Part shown: piece by piece, positions 1 through 9,407 of the stretch
Numbering within the stretch: position 1 is the stretch's first letter
Layout: the number at the start of each line of letters is the position of its first letter
DNA from: Limimaricola cinnabarinus
GTDB taxonomy: Bacteria; Pseudomonadota; Alphaproteobacteria; Rhodobacterales; Rhodobacteraceae
NCBI RefSeq assembly: GCF_002723615.1
Contig: NZ_KZ304953.1
Span: forward strand, 187,362-251,361
Direction of reading: 5' to 3'
DNA length: 64,000 nucleotides
Translations under genes and position numbers: made by a program
The notes under the pieces: generated by a model
The model's input: the letters and a program-made list of their open reading frames with translations, nothing else
What the model was told of the DNA's origin: nothing
Databases searched by the model: none

Positions 1-58
1 ATTTGAACAGATTGTGCGGCGGGCGTGTTGAGCCAGAGTTCGAGAGAAAGGAACCAAC

Positions 59-250
59 ATGTTTTACAAGTTTCTTCTTCCCGCTGCACTTTTTCTTACG
101 GCGTGCGCGGATATGCAAACCGGCACGGAGCCACTGACGCCGACCGGGGCTGGTGGCACCGTTTTCAATGACGAAGATCGCCCTGATTATCGGCCGGGGG
201 GAGATCCGTTGATCCAGACCAGCGGGGGTCTCAACGACGAGGACCAGTAA
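59..250 (+). CDS. Small lipoprotein, 63 aa
   Basis: The predicted protein begins with a short positively charged start and a hydrophobic stretch ending in the lipobox-like LTAC, so it should be cleaved and lipid-modified at Cys16 and held at a membrane surface. The rest is short, polar and low in complexity (repeated NDEDR/NDEDQ pieces) with no recognisable domain. The purine-rich GAAAGGA lies about 8 bases before the ATG. It stands alone, convergent with the EF-hand gene on the other strand. Function unknown. The signal and lipobox are the main reason to regard it as real. Confidence 0.6.
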   Translation: MFYKFLLPAALFLTACADMQTGTEPLTPTGAGGTVFNDEDRPDYRPGGDPLIQTSGGLNDEDQ

Positions 251-423
251 CCTTCTGATGCTGTTTCAGTGGCTGCATAGGCATCAAGATCCCATGCAGC
301 CACTGAATGACACATTGACCGTGCGGTCTGATGATAGGCGAACCCCTTGCTCTGCGATCGGTTCCATACCGGAGGGCAGCCTCTTCTGCTTGCCCCCACA
401 ACGCGCTTCGGCGAGTTCGTTCG

Positions 424-1239
424 TTAATCGGCTTCGGTGCTCTCCGCCGGCTCGCCCTCAAGCATGGCTGCGAGATGCGCAATTTCGGGACCGGCGAGCA
501 CACCATCGCTGTTCAGGTCGAAGGCGGAGAAGTCACCTGTGAGCTCTTCTGGTGCGTCCAGCCCGCCGCTGAGATCGCCGTCGTAGCTCGTCGTATATTC
601 TGTTGCCTCCACCCAAGCGAGATCGAACTCGACCTTGGTGATCAGGCCATCGCCATCCCGGTCCCAGAGGCCACTGTCGAAATCAAGGGAACGCCGCTGC
701 TCGAGCAGCTCCGCGACAGCCTCGCGCTCACCGCCGGTCTGCCCGAGAGCCGTCATGAGTTCCTCCTTGCGGTTCTCCTCAAGGGACGAGTTGCCGATCT
801 CTTCGAGAAGGGCGTCGTAGTCGAAGGTTTCCGATGACACCGCCTCTTCGAGGATCGCGAGGCCCACATTGGAACCCGCGGCTTCAGTGCCGAGGATGGC
901 CTCCGCTTCGCTTTCGACCTGGCGCGCAAGGATATCATCCCCGCGCAGCACGGTCGGTTCCCGTCCGGGCACCGGCGGCAGGGTTTCCTCTTCGACCTCA
1001 TTGGTCAACATCTCGGTCGTCGGCTGGTCGATCGCGGGAACTGCCTCTTCACCGATATCCTCCACAGGTTCGGTGTGTGAATCCGCATTGCCGCCGATAT
1101 CCGCCGTGGGCGGTTCCGCAAGCTGGCTGAACTCGTTGTCGACCTGGGTGACATCGGCCATGTCGTCGCTGACAAAGCTGGCTGCGATCAGGGCAGCAGC
1201 GCCGGCCACGGCTACAATACCGACAGTTCTGATCATCAT
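424..1239 (-). CDS. Exported EF-hand calcium-binding protein, about 271 aa
   Basis: The start at 1239 (MMIRTVG...) is chosen because AGGAG sits 6 bases upstream; an in-frame ATG at 1272 has no such site. Residues about 3-24 form a hydrophobic signal or anchor segment. A long acidic, low-complexity middle follows. The C-terminal part carries EF-hand loops: DRDGDGLITKVEF is canonical, and a second loop, DLNSDGVLAGPEI, lies close to the end, with a weaker DGDLSGGLDAPEEL loop between them. This points to calcium binding in the periplasm or outside the cell. It is divergent from a second EF-hand protein (1458-2675), so the two may share a control region. No enzymatic domain is visible. Confidence 0.7.
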   Translation of the reverse strand: MMIRTVGIVAVAGAAALIAASFVSDDMADVTQVDNEFSQLAEPPTADIGGNADSHTEPVEDIGEEAVPAIDQPTTEMLTNEVEEETLPPVPGREPTVLRGDDILARQVESEAEAILGTEAAGSNVGLAILEEAVSSETFDYDALLEEIGNSSLEENRKEELMTALGQTGGEREAVAELLEQRRSLDFDSGLWDRDGDGLITKVEFDLAWVEATEYTTSYDGDLSGGLDAPEELTGDFSAFDLNSDGVLAGPEIAHLAAMLEGEPAESTEAD

Positions 1240-1457
1240 GCTCACTCCTGAAATCGCGTGGGTATGGATCATGGGCTCGGTTGAACTGACCCAACGGGGA
1301 GAGAGCGCTGCAGTTTCGAAAACGGCCTCACAGCTCCGTCAGAAATCGGAACCGCATATGGATCGGACCGTTGGGCGGCCATCCAAGAGGTCGTCGCACG
1401 TGGCGATGCGCTGACAGCGTCGCCGGCGGCCGTTTACCGACCAGGAGGAGACACGAT

Positions 1458-2675
1458 ATGCGACTGAAGACCGCGACCGCCATGGGGCTGGCCCTTGCCG
1501 TGACCGGGGCGATGCCTGCTCTGGCCCAGACCACGTGGACCTATGACGACATCGACACCGATAGGAACCTCGAGCTCAGCTCTGTGGAGTTCGAGAATTA
1601 CAGTGGCGAACTGTTCGGGCTGTGGGATGCCAATAGCGATGGCACCATCGTGGAACAGGAGTTCGTCGGCGGCCTTTACGATGCCTGGGACACCGATGAC
1701 GATGGCGTGCTGACCGAGGCCGAATACACGAGCAACTGGAACACCTGGTTCGATGACTACGAGACCATCGGCTATGATGCGGTGGACCTCGATGGCGACG
1801 GTCTTCTGACCGACGACGAGTTTTCCGATGGCGCAGTGAATGCCGGTCTCTTCGACAGCTGGAGCGGTGGCCCGCTCGACGAGGAGCAGTTCGCGACCGT
1901 TCTCTTTGATGTCTACGATTCCGACGACAATCTCACCATCTCGCAGGTCGAGTATGAGGCTGTCCCCACCTTCGGCAGCTTCGGCTATGACCCGGTGAAT
2001 ACGCTTCAGGTGGATGATGTCATCTCGCTGTCCGACTGGAACTACGACGATGTCTATGCTGGCGGTATCAGCGCCGAGGAGTTCATCGACGAGATGGAAG
2101 TCTATGGTATCACCGGTGAGGAGATCGGCGATGTCGAGGATCTTCTCATCGGTCCGGATGGTCGTGTGCTGTCGGTCATCGCCGAAGTCGGCGGCTTCTG
2201 GGACATCGGCGACACCCACGTGAGCATTCCCTTCGAGGAGGTGGCGCTGGCCGATGATGGCGACGGCATTCTCGTGCCGGTCACCGAAGACAATGTCAGC
2301 GATTACGACCTGTGGACATATGACGCGGTGCGCGCCGACGAGGCGGCCGAAGAGGTCGTTTCTGGTCTGGATGACGCGACCGTCCTGCGCGCTTGGCGGG
2401 CGACTGAGCTGATCGGCGACTCTGCACGACTGCAGGATGGTGATCTCTATTCGGAGTATGGCTACATCAGCGACCTGATTCTGCGCGACGGCAAAGTTGC
2501 CGCGGTGGTCGCCAACGCAAGCTCCGGCTACGGCGCCGGCTATCAAGCCTACCCCTTCTATGGCTACGATTACGACATGGGCTGGGACGCGGGCAGCCCC
2601 TACTACGACCTGCCCTATACCGAGGATGAGGTCGGTGAACTGGAGCGGTTCGACTATGAGCGTCTGGGCAGCTGA
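1458..2675 (+). CDS. Exported EF-hand / PRC-barrel protein, 405 aa
   Basis: The start at 1458 has a strong AGGAGGAG site 8 bases upstream and gives a classic signal peptide ending in ALAQ, so the mature protein is probably periplasmic. Residues about 30-190 hold at least five EF-hand-type loops, among them DTDRNLELSSVEF, DANSDGTIVEQEF, DTDDDGVLTEAEY and DLDGDGLLTDDEF. The second half (from about residue 240) has one PRC-barrel-like segment (GEEIGDVEDLLIGPDGRVLSV) and a degenerate second one near the C terminus (YGYISDLILRDGKVAAVVA). EF-hands plus PRC-barrel occur together in alphaproteobacterial envelope proteins; the actual ligand and role are unknown. A perfect 10-bp hairpin follows the stop. 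Confidence 0.75.
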   Translation: MRLKTATAMGLALAVTGAMPALAQTTWTYDDIDTDRNLELSSVEFENYSGELFGLWDANSDGTIVEQEFVGGLYDAWDTDDDGVLTEAEYTSNWNTWFDDYETIGYDAVDLDGDGLLTDDEFSDGAVNAGLFDSWSGGPLDEEQFATVLFDVYDSDDNLTISQVEYEAVPTFGSFGYDPVNTLQVDDVISLSDWNYDDVYAGGISAEEFIDEMEVYGITGEEIGDVEDLLIGPDGRVLSVIAEVGGFWDIGDTHVSIPFEEVALADDGDGILVPVTEDNVSDYDLWTYDAVRADEAAEEVVSGLDDATVLRAWRATELIGDSARLQDGDLYSEYGYISDLILRDGKVAAVVANASSGYGAGYQAYPFYGYDYDMGWDAGSPYYDLPYTEDEVGELERFDYERLGS

Positions 2676-2711
2676 TCCGCGCCTTGTCCTGACAATGTGG
2701 TCGCTTCCGAG

Positions 2712-2737
2712 CCCCGTCGACCGTCAGGTCGACGGGG
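2712..2737 (+). terminator. Hairpin after the EF-hand/PRC-barrel gene
   Basis: CCCCGTCGAC and GTCGACGGGG form a perfect 10-bp stem around a 6-base loop, 36 bases after the stop codon. No T-run follows, so it may stabilise the 3' end or act as a weak terminator. Confidence 0.5.
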
Positions 2738-2828
2738 CGATGCCATGACAGGTGCTGATCGGGCCGCTGAAAGCAGCCTGGGACCCATCGCGCTCGAGAG
2801 CCGTTTGCCCGGATACGGAGAACACACC

Positions 2829-3419
2829 ATGTCACATCCCCGCACGCGAGCGCTCAGTGATGTCCTGGATCAGCTGGAAAGCTCGGTTGAGGGTGAAAGC
2901 GTCAAGGTGGAAACCGTGATCGCCAAGCTGGGACATCGATCTTTCGCGTCGCTGATGCTCGTATTCTCGCTGATTTCTGCGTCACCAGCGAGCGCCATTC
3001 CCGGCATCACCGCCACGGTGGCGGCCATCGTCTTCATCTTGGTGGTGCAGATGATCGCAGGGCGCGACTGCGTCTGGCTGCCGGATTTTGTCACCCGGCG
3101 GGAGATGTCGCGCGCGAAGTTGTGCAAGGGGATTGGCTGGCTTCGGGGCCCGGTTCGCTTCACGGAGCGTTTTCTGAAGACCCGGCTGACCTTTTTCTTT
3201 CACCGGCCGTGGCTCTGGCTGCCGCTGATATTGATCCTCGGGCTGACCCTGTTCATGCCCTTCATGGAAATCATCCCCACCTCTGGATCGATCGCCTCTG
3301 CTGTCATCGCGCTATTTGCGGCCGGGCTTCTGACACGCGACGGGATCGTGGTGCTTGCCTCCATGCTTCTGCTGCTCGCGGTGCCGCTGGCGGCTTGGCA
3401 GTTCGGTTTCTCTGGTTAA
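2829..3419 (+). CDS. ExoD-family membrane protein, 196 aa
   Basis: The protein matches the ExoD family (named after a rhizobial exopolysaccharide gene): a soluble N terminus (about 45 residues), a GHRSF motif, then hydrophobic segments at about 45-80 and 115-190, and charged loops containing RREMSRAKL. The start at 2829 has GGAG 9 bases upstream; earlier in-frame starts would run through the preceding hairpin. ExoD proteins sit in the inner membrane and have been linked to exopolysaccharide production and alkali tolerance, but the biochemical role is unknown. No polysaccharide genes are adjacent. Confidence 0.75.
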   Translation: MSHPRTRALSDVLDQLESSVEGESVKVETVIAKLGHRSFASLMLVFSLISASPASAIPGITATVAAIVFILVVQMIAGRDCVWLPDFVTRREMSRAKLCKGIGWLRGPVRFTERFLKTRLTFFFHRPWLWLPLILILGLTLFMPFMEIIPTSGSIASAVIALFAAGLLTRDGIVVLASMLLLLAVPLAAWQFGFSG

Positions 3420-3479
3420 GGGCTTGGCGGTCCAATGCGCTGCGAGAGCAACGCGGCCTTCATCGCCGGAAAATGACCT

Positions 3480-4097
3480 TCATCCAATCCCGAGGCGTAC
3501 CTCCAGGTCGCGGCGCAGCTTGCGGCTGGCCGCCCGGCCCGTAATTTGCTCGGCCATCAGCGTGCGCCCATGCAAGATCCGGTCCTCCCCTGTGCCTTCG
3601 ATGACAAAGGCACGCCGTGAGCCCGTGACCGCTCCCTTGGCCGCCGTCGCTGTGACGACGGTGATGGTGACTTCGGACACGTCTTCGAGGCTGCCCTCGC
3701 GCTTGCTCGCCGAAAGGCCCCGCCGGACGAGATCTTCGAACTCCCCGATGCTGCTGTGACGCCCGCTCTGAAGGGGCCCTTGGTTCGTCGCCTCGCGGGG
3801 ATCCTCCAGTTCATGGTCAGTCATCAATGTGCGGTCTGTGACGACCGCCTGGCACGGCTTTCCATTCACCATCAAGTCGACGACCACCTCGACGATGTAG
3901 ATCGGTTCCAGACCGAGGTTGGAGACAAAGCACTTGGCCTTCAGCTCAGCACCGGCGCCTTGGGTGATCGTGACAAGTTGGCGACGCTGACGCAGGAAAC
4001 TGAACAGGAAGATGTTCAGGTAGGAAATCCAAACCACGAGCATGGCCGCATTCGTGACCAAGGAGAGGGCAGCGCTGTGTTCGGCGAGCCATTGCAT
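3480..4097 (-). CDS. Membrane-anchored protein of unknown function, 205 aa
   Basis: One N-terminal hydrophobic segment (about residues 8-35, SLVTNAAMLVVWISYLNIF) is followed by a basic stop-transfer RQRRQ and a soluble domain of about 160 residues with a beta-rich pattern. This topology suggests an inner-membrane anchor with a cytoplasmic domain. I do not recognise the family. It is convergent with the ExoD gene. The roughly 250 bases to its right, before the next gene, show no convincing ORF. Confidence 0.55.
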   Translation of the reverse strand: MQWLAEHSAALSLVTNAAMLVVWISYLNIFLFSFLRQRRQLVTITQGAGAELKAKCFVSNLGLEPIYIVEVVVDLMVNGKPCQAVVTDRTLMTDHELEDPREATNQGPLQSGRHSSIGEFEDLVRRGLSASKREGSLEDVSEVTITVVTATAAKGAVTGSRRAFVIEGTGEDRILHGRTLMAEQITGRAASRKLRRDLEVRLGIG

Positions 4098-4345
4098 GGC
4101 GATTGCTCCCTCATTCGGTCAGGGGCAACACGCGGAGAAGGCGGCAGGTCCATGCATGAATGCTTCGTGACCGGGAGTTGAGGGCGAGAGGCGCGCGCCT
4201 GGTGGGCTGCCATGCGCTGTCAATGGAACGCAGACGACCAGGTCGCCGGGGAGCTCTCGGATCGTTGCAGGCGCTGCGAGCTGGACCCGTACTGCTCGAT
4301 CGCTCCCGGCGTTCGGGCCAGCTTGGCATCGATGCCGGGCGGCCT

Positions 4346-5242
4346 CTACATGCTCTGCAATCGCTCGAGCAGCACCTCGTTACTTTTCAACGTCGTAATC
4401 CGGTTTCGCTGGATGTGATAGCCGCGCGGGTCGGTGCGCCGTGCGATCAGGGCCCGGCGGCTCCAGCGGCCTTGCATCTGCATGGAACCCTTTTCGTCGC
4501 GAATGCTATAATCGCGCCCGACACGCAGATGCAGCCGCCGCAGGTTGGCTGGTACCCAGCGCCGCGTTTCATCCGTCCCGTCCCATTGGTGGTAGATGTC
4601 GTCGTAAGTGATGACCTCTGTGGGTGAGCCGCCGCGGCGCAGGTCGCCGGCGATGTCATGGACCCGGGGGATGCTCACGTTGCGGTCCTGGCCGCCGATC
4701 AGGATGGTGACCGGGGCCCCGGGCGTGGTCGGATCCTCCAGACGCGGGATGGAGCAACCGTAGTAGCTGACATGCGCGGCGAAGCGGGGACCGTCGGGGA
4801 GATATGCCTGGGCCAGCTGCTCATAGGCGGCCAGCTGCGTGATCATGCCCCCATAGGAGAAACCGATGATGCCGATCCGGCGCGCGTCCACGTCAGGACG
4901 GTCCGCCAGGTAACGCAGCCCGGTGAAGGCATCCCCGAGCATCATCGCTTCGGTGACCGACATGGCGCGAAGGAAGTCGCCATTGCTGCCGACACCTCGC
5001 GCGCCGAAGCTGTCGATGACCAAGACCACGTAGCCCTCATCCGAAAGCAGGCGGCCATAATCCCGCTCGCGCTTGTCCTGCAAGCCGCCGAGACCTTCGG
5101 ACACCACCACGGCCGGACAGGGGACACGCGTGTCTCGCGGCAGGTACAATTCGGCCTCGATCTTGACCTGAGGCACGTCACCACCCCCGATCATGTCGTG
5201 GATGAGGTCGGGGTTGGGTCCGGTGATCTCGATCTTCTGCAT
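4346..5242 (-). CDS. Dienelactone-hydrolase-like alpha/beta hydrolase, 298 aa
   Basis: The fold is an alpha/beta hydrolase of the dienelactone hydrolase kind. After a beta-rich N terminus comes VVVSEGLGG (oxyanion strand), then the nucleophile elbow GFSYGG with Ser in the GxSxG position, IGGQDRNVSIP with the likely catalytic Asp, and a Tyr-His near YDDIYHQWDG. The start at 5242 is chosen for its GAAAGG upstream; upstream in-frame codons overlap the divergent membrane-protein gene. The elbow Ser instead of Cys argues against a true clc-type dienelactone hydrolase, so the substrate is unknown. The last 60 residues are basic and unusual. It is not part of the distant benzoate cluster. Confidence 0.7.
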   Translation of the reverse strand: MQKIEITGPNPDLIHDMIGGGDVPQVKIEAELYLPRDTRVPCPAVVVSEGLGGLQDKRERDYGRLLSDEGYVVLVIDSFGARGVGSNGDFLRAMSVTEAMMLGDAFTGLRYLADRPDVDARRIGIIGFSYGGMITQLAAYEQLAQAYLPDGPRFAAHVSYYGCSIPRLEDPTTPGAPVTILIGGQDRNVSIPRVHDIAGDLRRGGSPTEVITYDDIYHQWDGTDETRRWVPANLRRLHLRVGRDYSIRDEKGSMQMQGRWSRRALIARRTDPRGYHIQRNRITTLKSNEVLLERLQSM

Positions 5243-5419
5243 GGGCCTTTCAAGCTGCCGCTTCGGTTGGGAGGTCAACCGGTGCTGTCCAAGGGGGTTC
5301 CGCCCATCTCGCTGCCACCGCTCGAGATGCGTTGCCGCGGGCAAGGGTTGGCACCTGGGGGGAACCATCCCGAAATTCTCCCGTTCGCCCTTAAGACAGG
5401 TAACACAAGGGTGATCGCG

Positions 5420-6421
5420 ATGAAGCCAACCACAGCTGCCGCCACGGCTACGGAGGCCACGCTCGACCGGGGCGGCCGGGCGTCTTGGGGCGCCATCTTC
5501 GCGGGGACCGTCATCGGCCTCGCCGCCTTCATACTGCTCAGCCTTTTGGGCCTCTGGTGGGGTTTTGCCGCGCTGGAGCCGACCGAGGCTAATCCGATTG
5601 GGGCCGTGCCCTCGGTGGCGCCGTGGTGGATCGTGGTATCGCAGATTCTGGCCCTGCTGGTCGGTGGCTATGCGGCAGGTCGTTTCGCAGGCGTCCTGCA
5701 CAAGACCGGCAGCATGCTGCACGGCGCGGCCGTCTGGGGGCTGGCCACGCTCGCCGCGGTCTGGCTCGGCGTGTCGGCCTCGATGAGCCTGGTGAACATG
5801 ACCGGCTCGCTTCTGACCAGCACCGCGAAGAACGTGGCCGATGCGGCGCAGGCCGTAATCCCCGAAGACATGCAGCTGCCGGACTTTGCACTGCCCAATG
5901 TCAGCATGGAAGCACTGCCGCAAGATCTGCGCCAGACCCTCAACGCTCAAGGCCTCACGCCGCAGAACTTCCAGGCCGAGGCGCGGGAGATCTTCCGACA
6001 GGTCATCGATCAGGCCGAGCAGCGCCGCGCGCTCAACGCGGTGCAGGGCACCGCCCAGGAGGTCATCCAGCAGCCGAGCACGGCCCCCGGTGAGATCGAC
6101 GATCTCGTCGGCACGCTGTTCGGCCAGGGCGGGGTGCTGAACGAGGAGGATCGGGCCGAGGCGCTCTCAATGCTGCAAAATCGCTTCAACATCTCGCAGA
6201 CGGAAGCGGAGCAATTCGTCGATCAAGTTCAGGCGCAGCTGGAGGAAACCGTGGATGCAGCGCAATCGGCGCTGGAGGAGGCGCGCCAAACGGCGACCCA
6301 GGCCATGGATACCGCAGTCGATGCGGCGGGCAACGCCGCGATGGCCGCCTTCATCGCCTCGCTGCTGGGTCTCGTCGCGGCCGTGGCAGGCGCCGCGTTC
6401 GGGCGTCCGGTGCGCGACTGA
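5420..6421 (+). CDS. Membrane protein with helical periplasmic-type insert, 333 aa
   Basis: Hydrophobic segments lie at about residues 24-48, 70-88 and 98-120, with a last one at about 305-328. Between them is a long, strongly helical, Ala/Gln/Glu-rich region with coiled-coil character (for example EREIFRQVIDQAEQ-like heptads and QVQAQLEETVDAAQSAL). Proteins of this plan are common next to YrhK or stress genes in alphaproteobacteria, but I know no assigned function. Starts at 5411 (GTG) and 5420 (ATG) are both possible. A strong intrinsic terminator follows at once, so it is the last gene of its transcript. Confidence 0.6.
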   Translation: MKPTTAAATATEATLDRGGRASWGAIFAGTVIGLAAFILLSLLGLWWGFAALEPTEANPIGAVPSVAPWWIVVSQILALLVGGYAAGRFAGVLHKTGSMLHGAAVWGLATLAAVWLGVSASMSLVNMTGSLLTSTAKNVADAAQAVIPEDMQLPDFALPNVSMEALPQDLRQTLNAQGLTPQNFQAEAREIFRQVIDQAEQRRALNAVQGTAQEVIQQPSTAPGEIDDLVGTLFGQGGVLNEEDRAEALSMLQNRFNISQTEAEQFVDQVQAQLEETVDAAQSALEEARQTATQAMDTAVDAAGNAAMAAFIASLLGLVAAVAGAAFGRPVRD

Positions 6422-6436
6422 CGGAGGATCGAGAGG

Positions 6437-6468
6437 GCGCGGCCGGTGACGCACCGGCCGCGCTTTTT
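6437..6468 (+). terminator. Rho-independent terminator
   Basis: GCGCGGCCGGT pairs perfectly with ACCGGCCGCGC around a 5-base loop and is followed by five T residues. This textbook terminator separates the membrane-protein gene from the YrhK gene. Confidence 0.9.
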
Positions 6469-6522
6469 CATCAGTCCGGGGGGATCCGGATCGGAAAAGG
6501 ATACGCAAGACAGGAGGGCAGG

Positions 6523-6783
6523 ATGGCCAACCCCATCAAGACCCTGGTGCAGGACTACGAATGGATCCACCTCTCGCTGGGCCTGGCAGGCAACGTGATG
6601 TTCTTGGCCGGCAGCGTCCTGTTCCTGCCGGTGTTCGAACAGCAGAACCCCGATGCGGGAGTGATCGACATGAAGTGGCAGACGGTGGGCGTCTGGTTGT
6701 TCATCTTCGGCGCCTTCTTCATGTTCATCGGCGCCTTCGGCAACCTGCTCGTGAAGCTCTACCAGAAGGCGGACTCCGACTGA
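6523..6783 (+). CDS. YrhK-domain membrane protein, 86 aa
   Basis: A short protein with two transmembrane helices (about residues 20-40 and 52-78) separated by a polar turn (EQQNPDAGVIDMKWQ), matching the YrhK family in length and pattern (EWIHLSLGLAGN...GVWLFIFGAF). CAGGAGGGCAGG directly precedes the start. YrhK domains occur alone or attached to other membrane proteins; function unknown. It is convergent with the phospholipase-D-family gene, with 36 bases between. Confidence 0.7.
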   Translation: MANPIKTLVQDYEWIHLSLGLAGNVMFLAGSVLFLPVFEQQNPDAGVIDMKWQTVGVWLFIFGAFFMFIGAFGNLLVKLYQKADSD

Positions 6784-6819
6784 GGGCGCGCCTTTCCGGG
6801 ACCCGAGCTGGGCAAGGGC

Positions 6820-8253
6820 CTAGCCGGTCCAGCTGCTCGATACGCTTTCGGGATCGAAGAGCTCGTTCTCACCGATGGCCTCGATCTCGACATCCGCATA
6901 CTCGGAGGGCTCGAACGGCACGAGGCTGCGGCCCTCACCCCGCAGGCTGTCGATCGCCCGCACGAGCGATCCGTCCATCTCGTCCAGCAGGCGCTCCACG
7001 GCCGCGTTGGGAACGCCCAGATGCTCGGCCAGAAGATCGTTCCGCAGGCCGACAATGCTCGCGCGCAGCTGCGGGTCGGACGCGTCATCCACCTCGATCG
7101 ACAGGTCGCATTCGCTGTCGAAGCCCATGGACCGGTTGTTGAGGTTCGACGAGCCGACCCGCAGCAGCCTGTCATCCATGACCACGACCTTGGCATGGAC
7201 GTAGATATGCGCCCCCTCGGCCGCCACCGGCGTATAGAGGCGAAACCGGTCGTGATGGTCCGCCTCACGCACCAATCGCAGCAGGCGCGCCCGCGCCGCG
7301 CCCATCACTTCAGCCGTGAGCCAGCCCTCGGCGCTTTGCGGGTTGATCACCACGATCTCGGGCCCGTCCGGTTCGCGCAGCCGCGCCGCCATCGCTTCGG
7401 CGATGCGGTGCGAGGCGAAGTACTGGCTTTCGATGTAGAGGCTATGGCGCGCCTGGCGGATGATCTCCAGGTAGAGCGCCTCGATCTCCCGCACCTCCGC
7501 GCGGCCCTGATATTCCGGCAGTGTCCGGGAAATGGCGACCGGCTGCTCGACCGCCACCGGCGAAAGCCTGTCGGGCCAGATCGGCTCGCCCGGCATCGGG
7601 GCGTCAAGCCGTTCGCCCGTCGCCGCCTCCCACCGGTCCCGGGCGAGCTTGCCCAAGGCCCGGGCAGCCTCGCCGCTGACGGCGGTGGTGATGTCGTGCC
7701 AGGGACCGTAGTGCCGTTTCGAGGTCGGACGCCGGCGATGGGGGTGCGCGTCGCGATGCTCGCGCGTGTCCCAGCGCGCTGCCGTGATGTCGATGCCGCC
7801 GCAGAACGCCAGCGCGTCGTCGATCACCACGATCTTCTGGTGATGGGCGGCGCCCGAGGGATGCGCGTGATCGAGCCGCATGTGGATGTTCTGATGCGAG
7901 AACCAGTCCGCCACCATCAACGGCGTCGAACCCCCCGCCAGGGTCTGCAGCGCACCCAGGTCCCATTTCAGCATGTGGATCTGCAGCCCGGGGGTCCGCT
8001 CCGCCACCCAGTCGAGGAAGGCTCCGAGCGTGTTGGGCGCCTCGCCCTTCGGGGCCCCGGGCTCGAGCTCGATCCGGGTATCGAAGTCCCAGCCGATGAA
8101 GAGGACGCTCTGGCGCGCCTGCGGCACGACCTCGCGGATGACGGAGAAGTAATCGGCCGCATCCACGATGACGGCCAGGCGATCGGCCTGCGCCATCTTC
8201 CAACAGGTCTCGCCCGGTCGCAGGATCCGGCAGGGGTGGGGCAAGTCGGACAT
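6820..8253 (-). CDS. Phospholipase D-family protein (cardiolipin-synthase-like), 477 aa
   Basis: Two HKD motifs define the phospholipase D superfamily: HHQKIVVIDD in the first half and HAKVVVMDD in the second, each followed by a GGxD or GSSNLNNRS segment as in cardiolipin synthases. Such enzymes transfer phosphatidyl groups or hydrolyse phospholipids at the inner membrane. There is no clear N-terminal membrane segment, unlike classical ClsA, so it is closer to soluble PLD/ClsC-like members. The start at 8253 has GGGAAAG upstream; a longer in-frame start at 8388 would run into the IS5 element. It is monocistronic. Confidence 0.8.
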   Translation of the reverse strand: MSDLPHPCRILRPGETCWKMAQADRLAVIVDAADYFSVIREVVPQARQSVLFIGWDFDTRIELEPGAPKGEAPNTLGAFLDWVAERTPGLQIHMLKWDLGALQTLAGGSTPLMVADWFSHQNIHMRLDHAHPSGAAHHQKIVVIDDALAFCGGIDITAARWDTREHRDAHPHRRRPTSKRHYGPWHDITTAVSGEAARALGKLARDRWEAATGERLDAPMPGEPIWPDRLSPVAVEQPVAISRTLPEYQGRAEVREIEALYLEIIRQARHSLYIESQYFASHRIAEAMAARLREPDGPEIVVINPQSAEGWLTAEVMGAARARLLRLVREADHHDRFRLYTPVAAEGAHIYVHAKVVVMDDRLLRVGSSNLNNRSMGFDSECDLSIEVDDASDPQLRASIVGLRNDLLAEHLGVPNAAVERLLDEMDGSLVRAIDSLRGEGRSLVPFEPSEYADVEIEAIGENELFDPESVSSSWTG

Positions 8254-8336
8254 GGTGCTTTCCCTTGGTTGCGTGCCTGCAGGAAGCGAACGAGGCACCC
8301 CGCGCTCCGGTTTCAGGCATGGCGGGCGGCCTGTCC

Positions 8337-9388
8337 GGGCGATGTTGCGCAAATCAGCCCCGAGCATGACTGCACCCTTTCCCGTCATCCTTCAGCGGAC
8401 GGCTTCGATCTCGGCCCTGCCGAGGGCCGAGAAGCGGTTCATGATGGCGATGCGGATCTGGACTTCAGCGGTCTGGCGGTCGGGGTCTTGTGACATGATC
8501 CTCTCGCCGAAGAGCTTCAGGCAGTTCATCACAGCCTCGACCCGACTTCGGACGTGATAGCCGGTCCACTTCTTCCAGAGCGTCCGACCCAAGCGCCGGG
8601 TTGCCCGCAGGATCTCATTTCGCGCGGCAGCAGCGGGACAGTCCTCTTTCCAGGCGCGACCATTGCGCCGGATCGGTATGACAGCGGCGGCGCCTCGGTC
8701 GATGATGGCGCCATGGCATCGTCGTGTATCGTATGCCCCATCGGCGGTGACCGTGCCGATCGCCTCCTCCGGCGGGATCTGCGCCAGCAGGTCCGGCAGC
8801 AGCGGGCTGTCGCCTTGGCGGCTCGAGGTGAACTCGACCGCGCGCACATCTCCCGTGCCCGCATCCATGGCGATATGGACTTTCCTCCATTGCCTTCGGC
8901 GTGATGGGCCATGCTTTCGAGCCTGCCACTCACCATCACCGCGAAACTTGATGCCGGTGCTGTCGACAAGCAGGTTCAGCGGCTGTTCCGATGCTCGATA
9001 TGGGATCTGCACTGCGATCCGCGCCTGCCGCCGGCACAGCGTCGAATAGTCCGGAACCGGCCAATCCAGCCCCGCCATCTGGATCAGGCTCTCGATCAGC
9101 CCGACCGTCTGCCGGAGCGGAAGGCTGAAGAGCACTTTCAGGGTAAGACATGTTTGGATCGCAGCGTCCGAGAAGGTCTCGGGTCGGCCACGCTTGCCGG
9201 TCTTTTCGGCGTGCCAGACCATCTCGGGATCGAACCAGACCGACAGCGAGCCCGCTTGCGCAGCGCTGCGTTGTAGTCGGACCAGTTCGTCGTGCGGTAG
9301 CGGATCGGGGAAGGCTTCGGCATGCCCCCCGAGCTAACCGTCAGGACCCGCTCGGTGAATCCCCCTCACCGAGATGTGCAACAAGGTC
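8337..9388. mobile_element. IS5-family insertion sequence, about 1.05 kb
   Basis: The left terminus reads GGGCGATGTTGCGCAAATC (from 8337). An imperfect inverted copy, GAGATGTGCAACAAGGTC, sits at 9371-9388, about 12 of 18 positions matching. Between them is a single IS5-type transposase on the minus strand. The left terminus is confirmed by a second copy of the same end at 30.92 kb, where similarity stops at the same base. No obvious target duplication could be read. Confidence 0.75.
8392..9323 (-). pseudogene. IS5-family transposase with one-base frameshift
   Basis: The natural start at 9323 gives MPKPSPIRYRTTNWSDYN..., the usual N terminus of this transposase group. After LRKR (codon 24) the frame breaks. 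The expected continuation GSLSVWFDPEMVWHAEK lies in the next frame, as if one G were missing at 9251-9253. From 9222 down the protein is intact, with the DDE pieces LLVDSTGIKF, TADGAYD and RSRVEAVMN, ending at 8392. The copy is probably inactive unless the missing base is a sequencing error in a short homopolymer. Confidence 0.8.
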
Positions 9389-9407
9389 AGGGGGGATGCC
9401 CCGTTTC

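Noticed and set aside
1434-2546. 370-codon minus-strand frame opposite the EF-hand/PRC-barrel gene
   Set aside because: It mirrors the plus-strand gene, has a low-complexity composition and no ribosome site, while the plus strand has a signal peptide and EF-hands.
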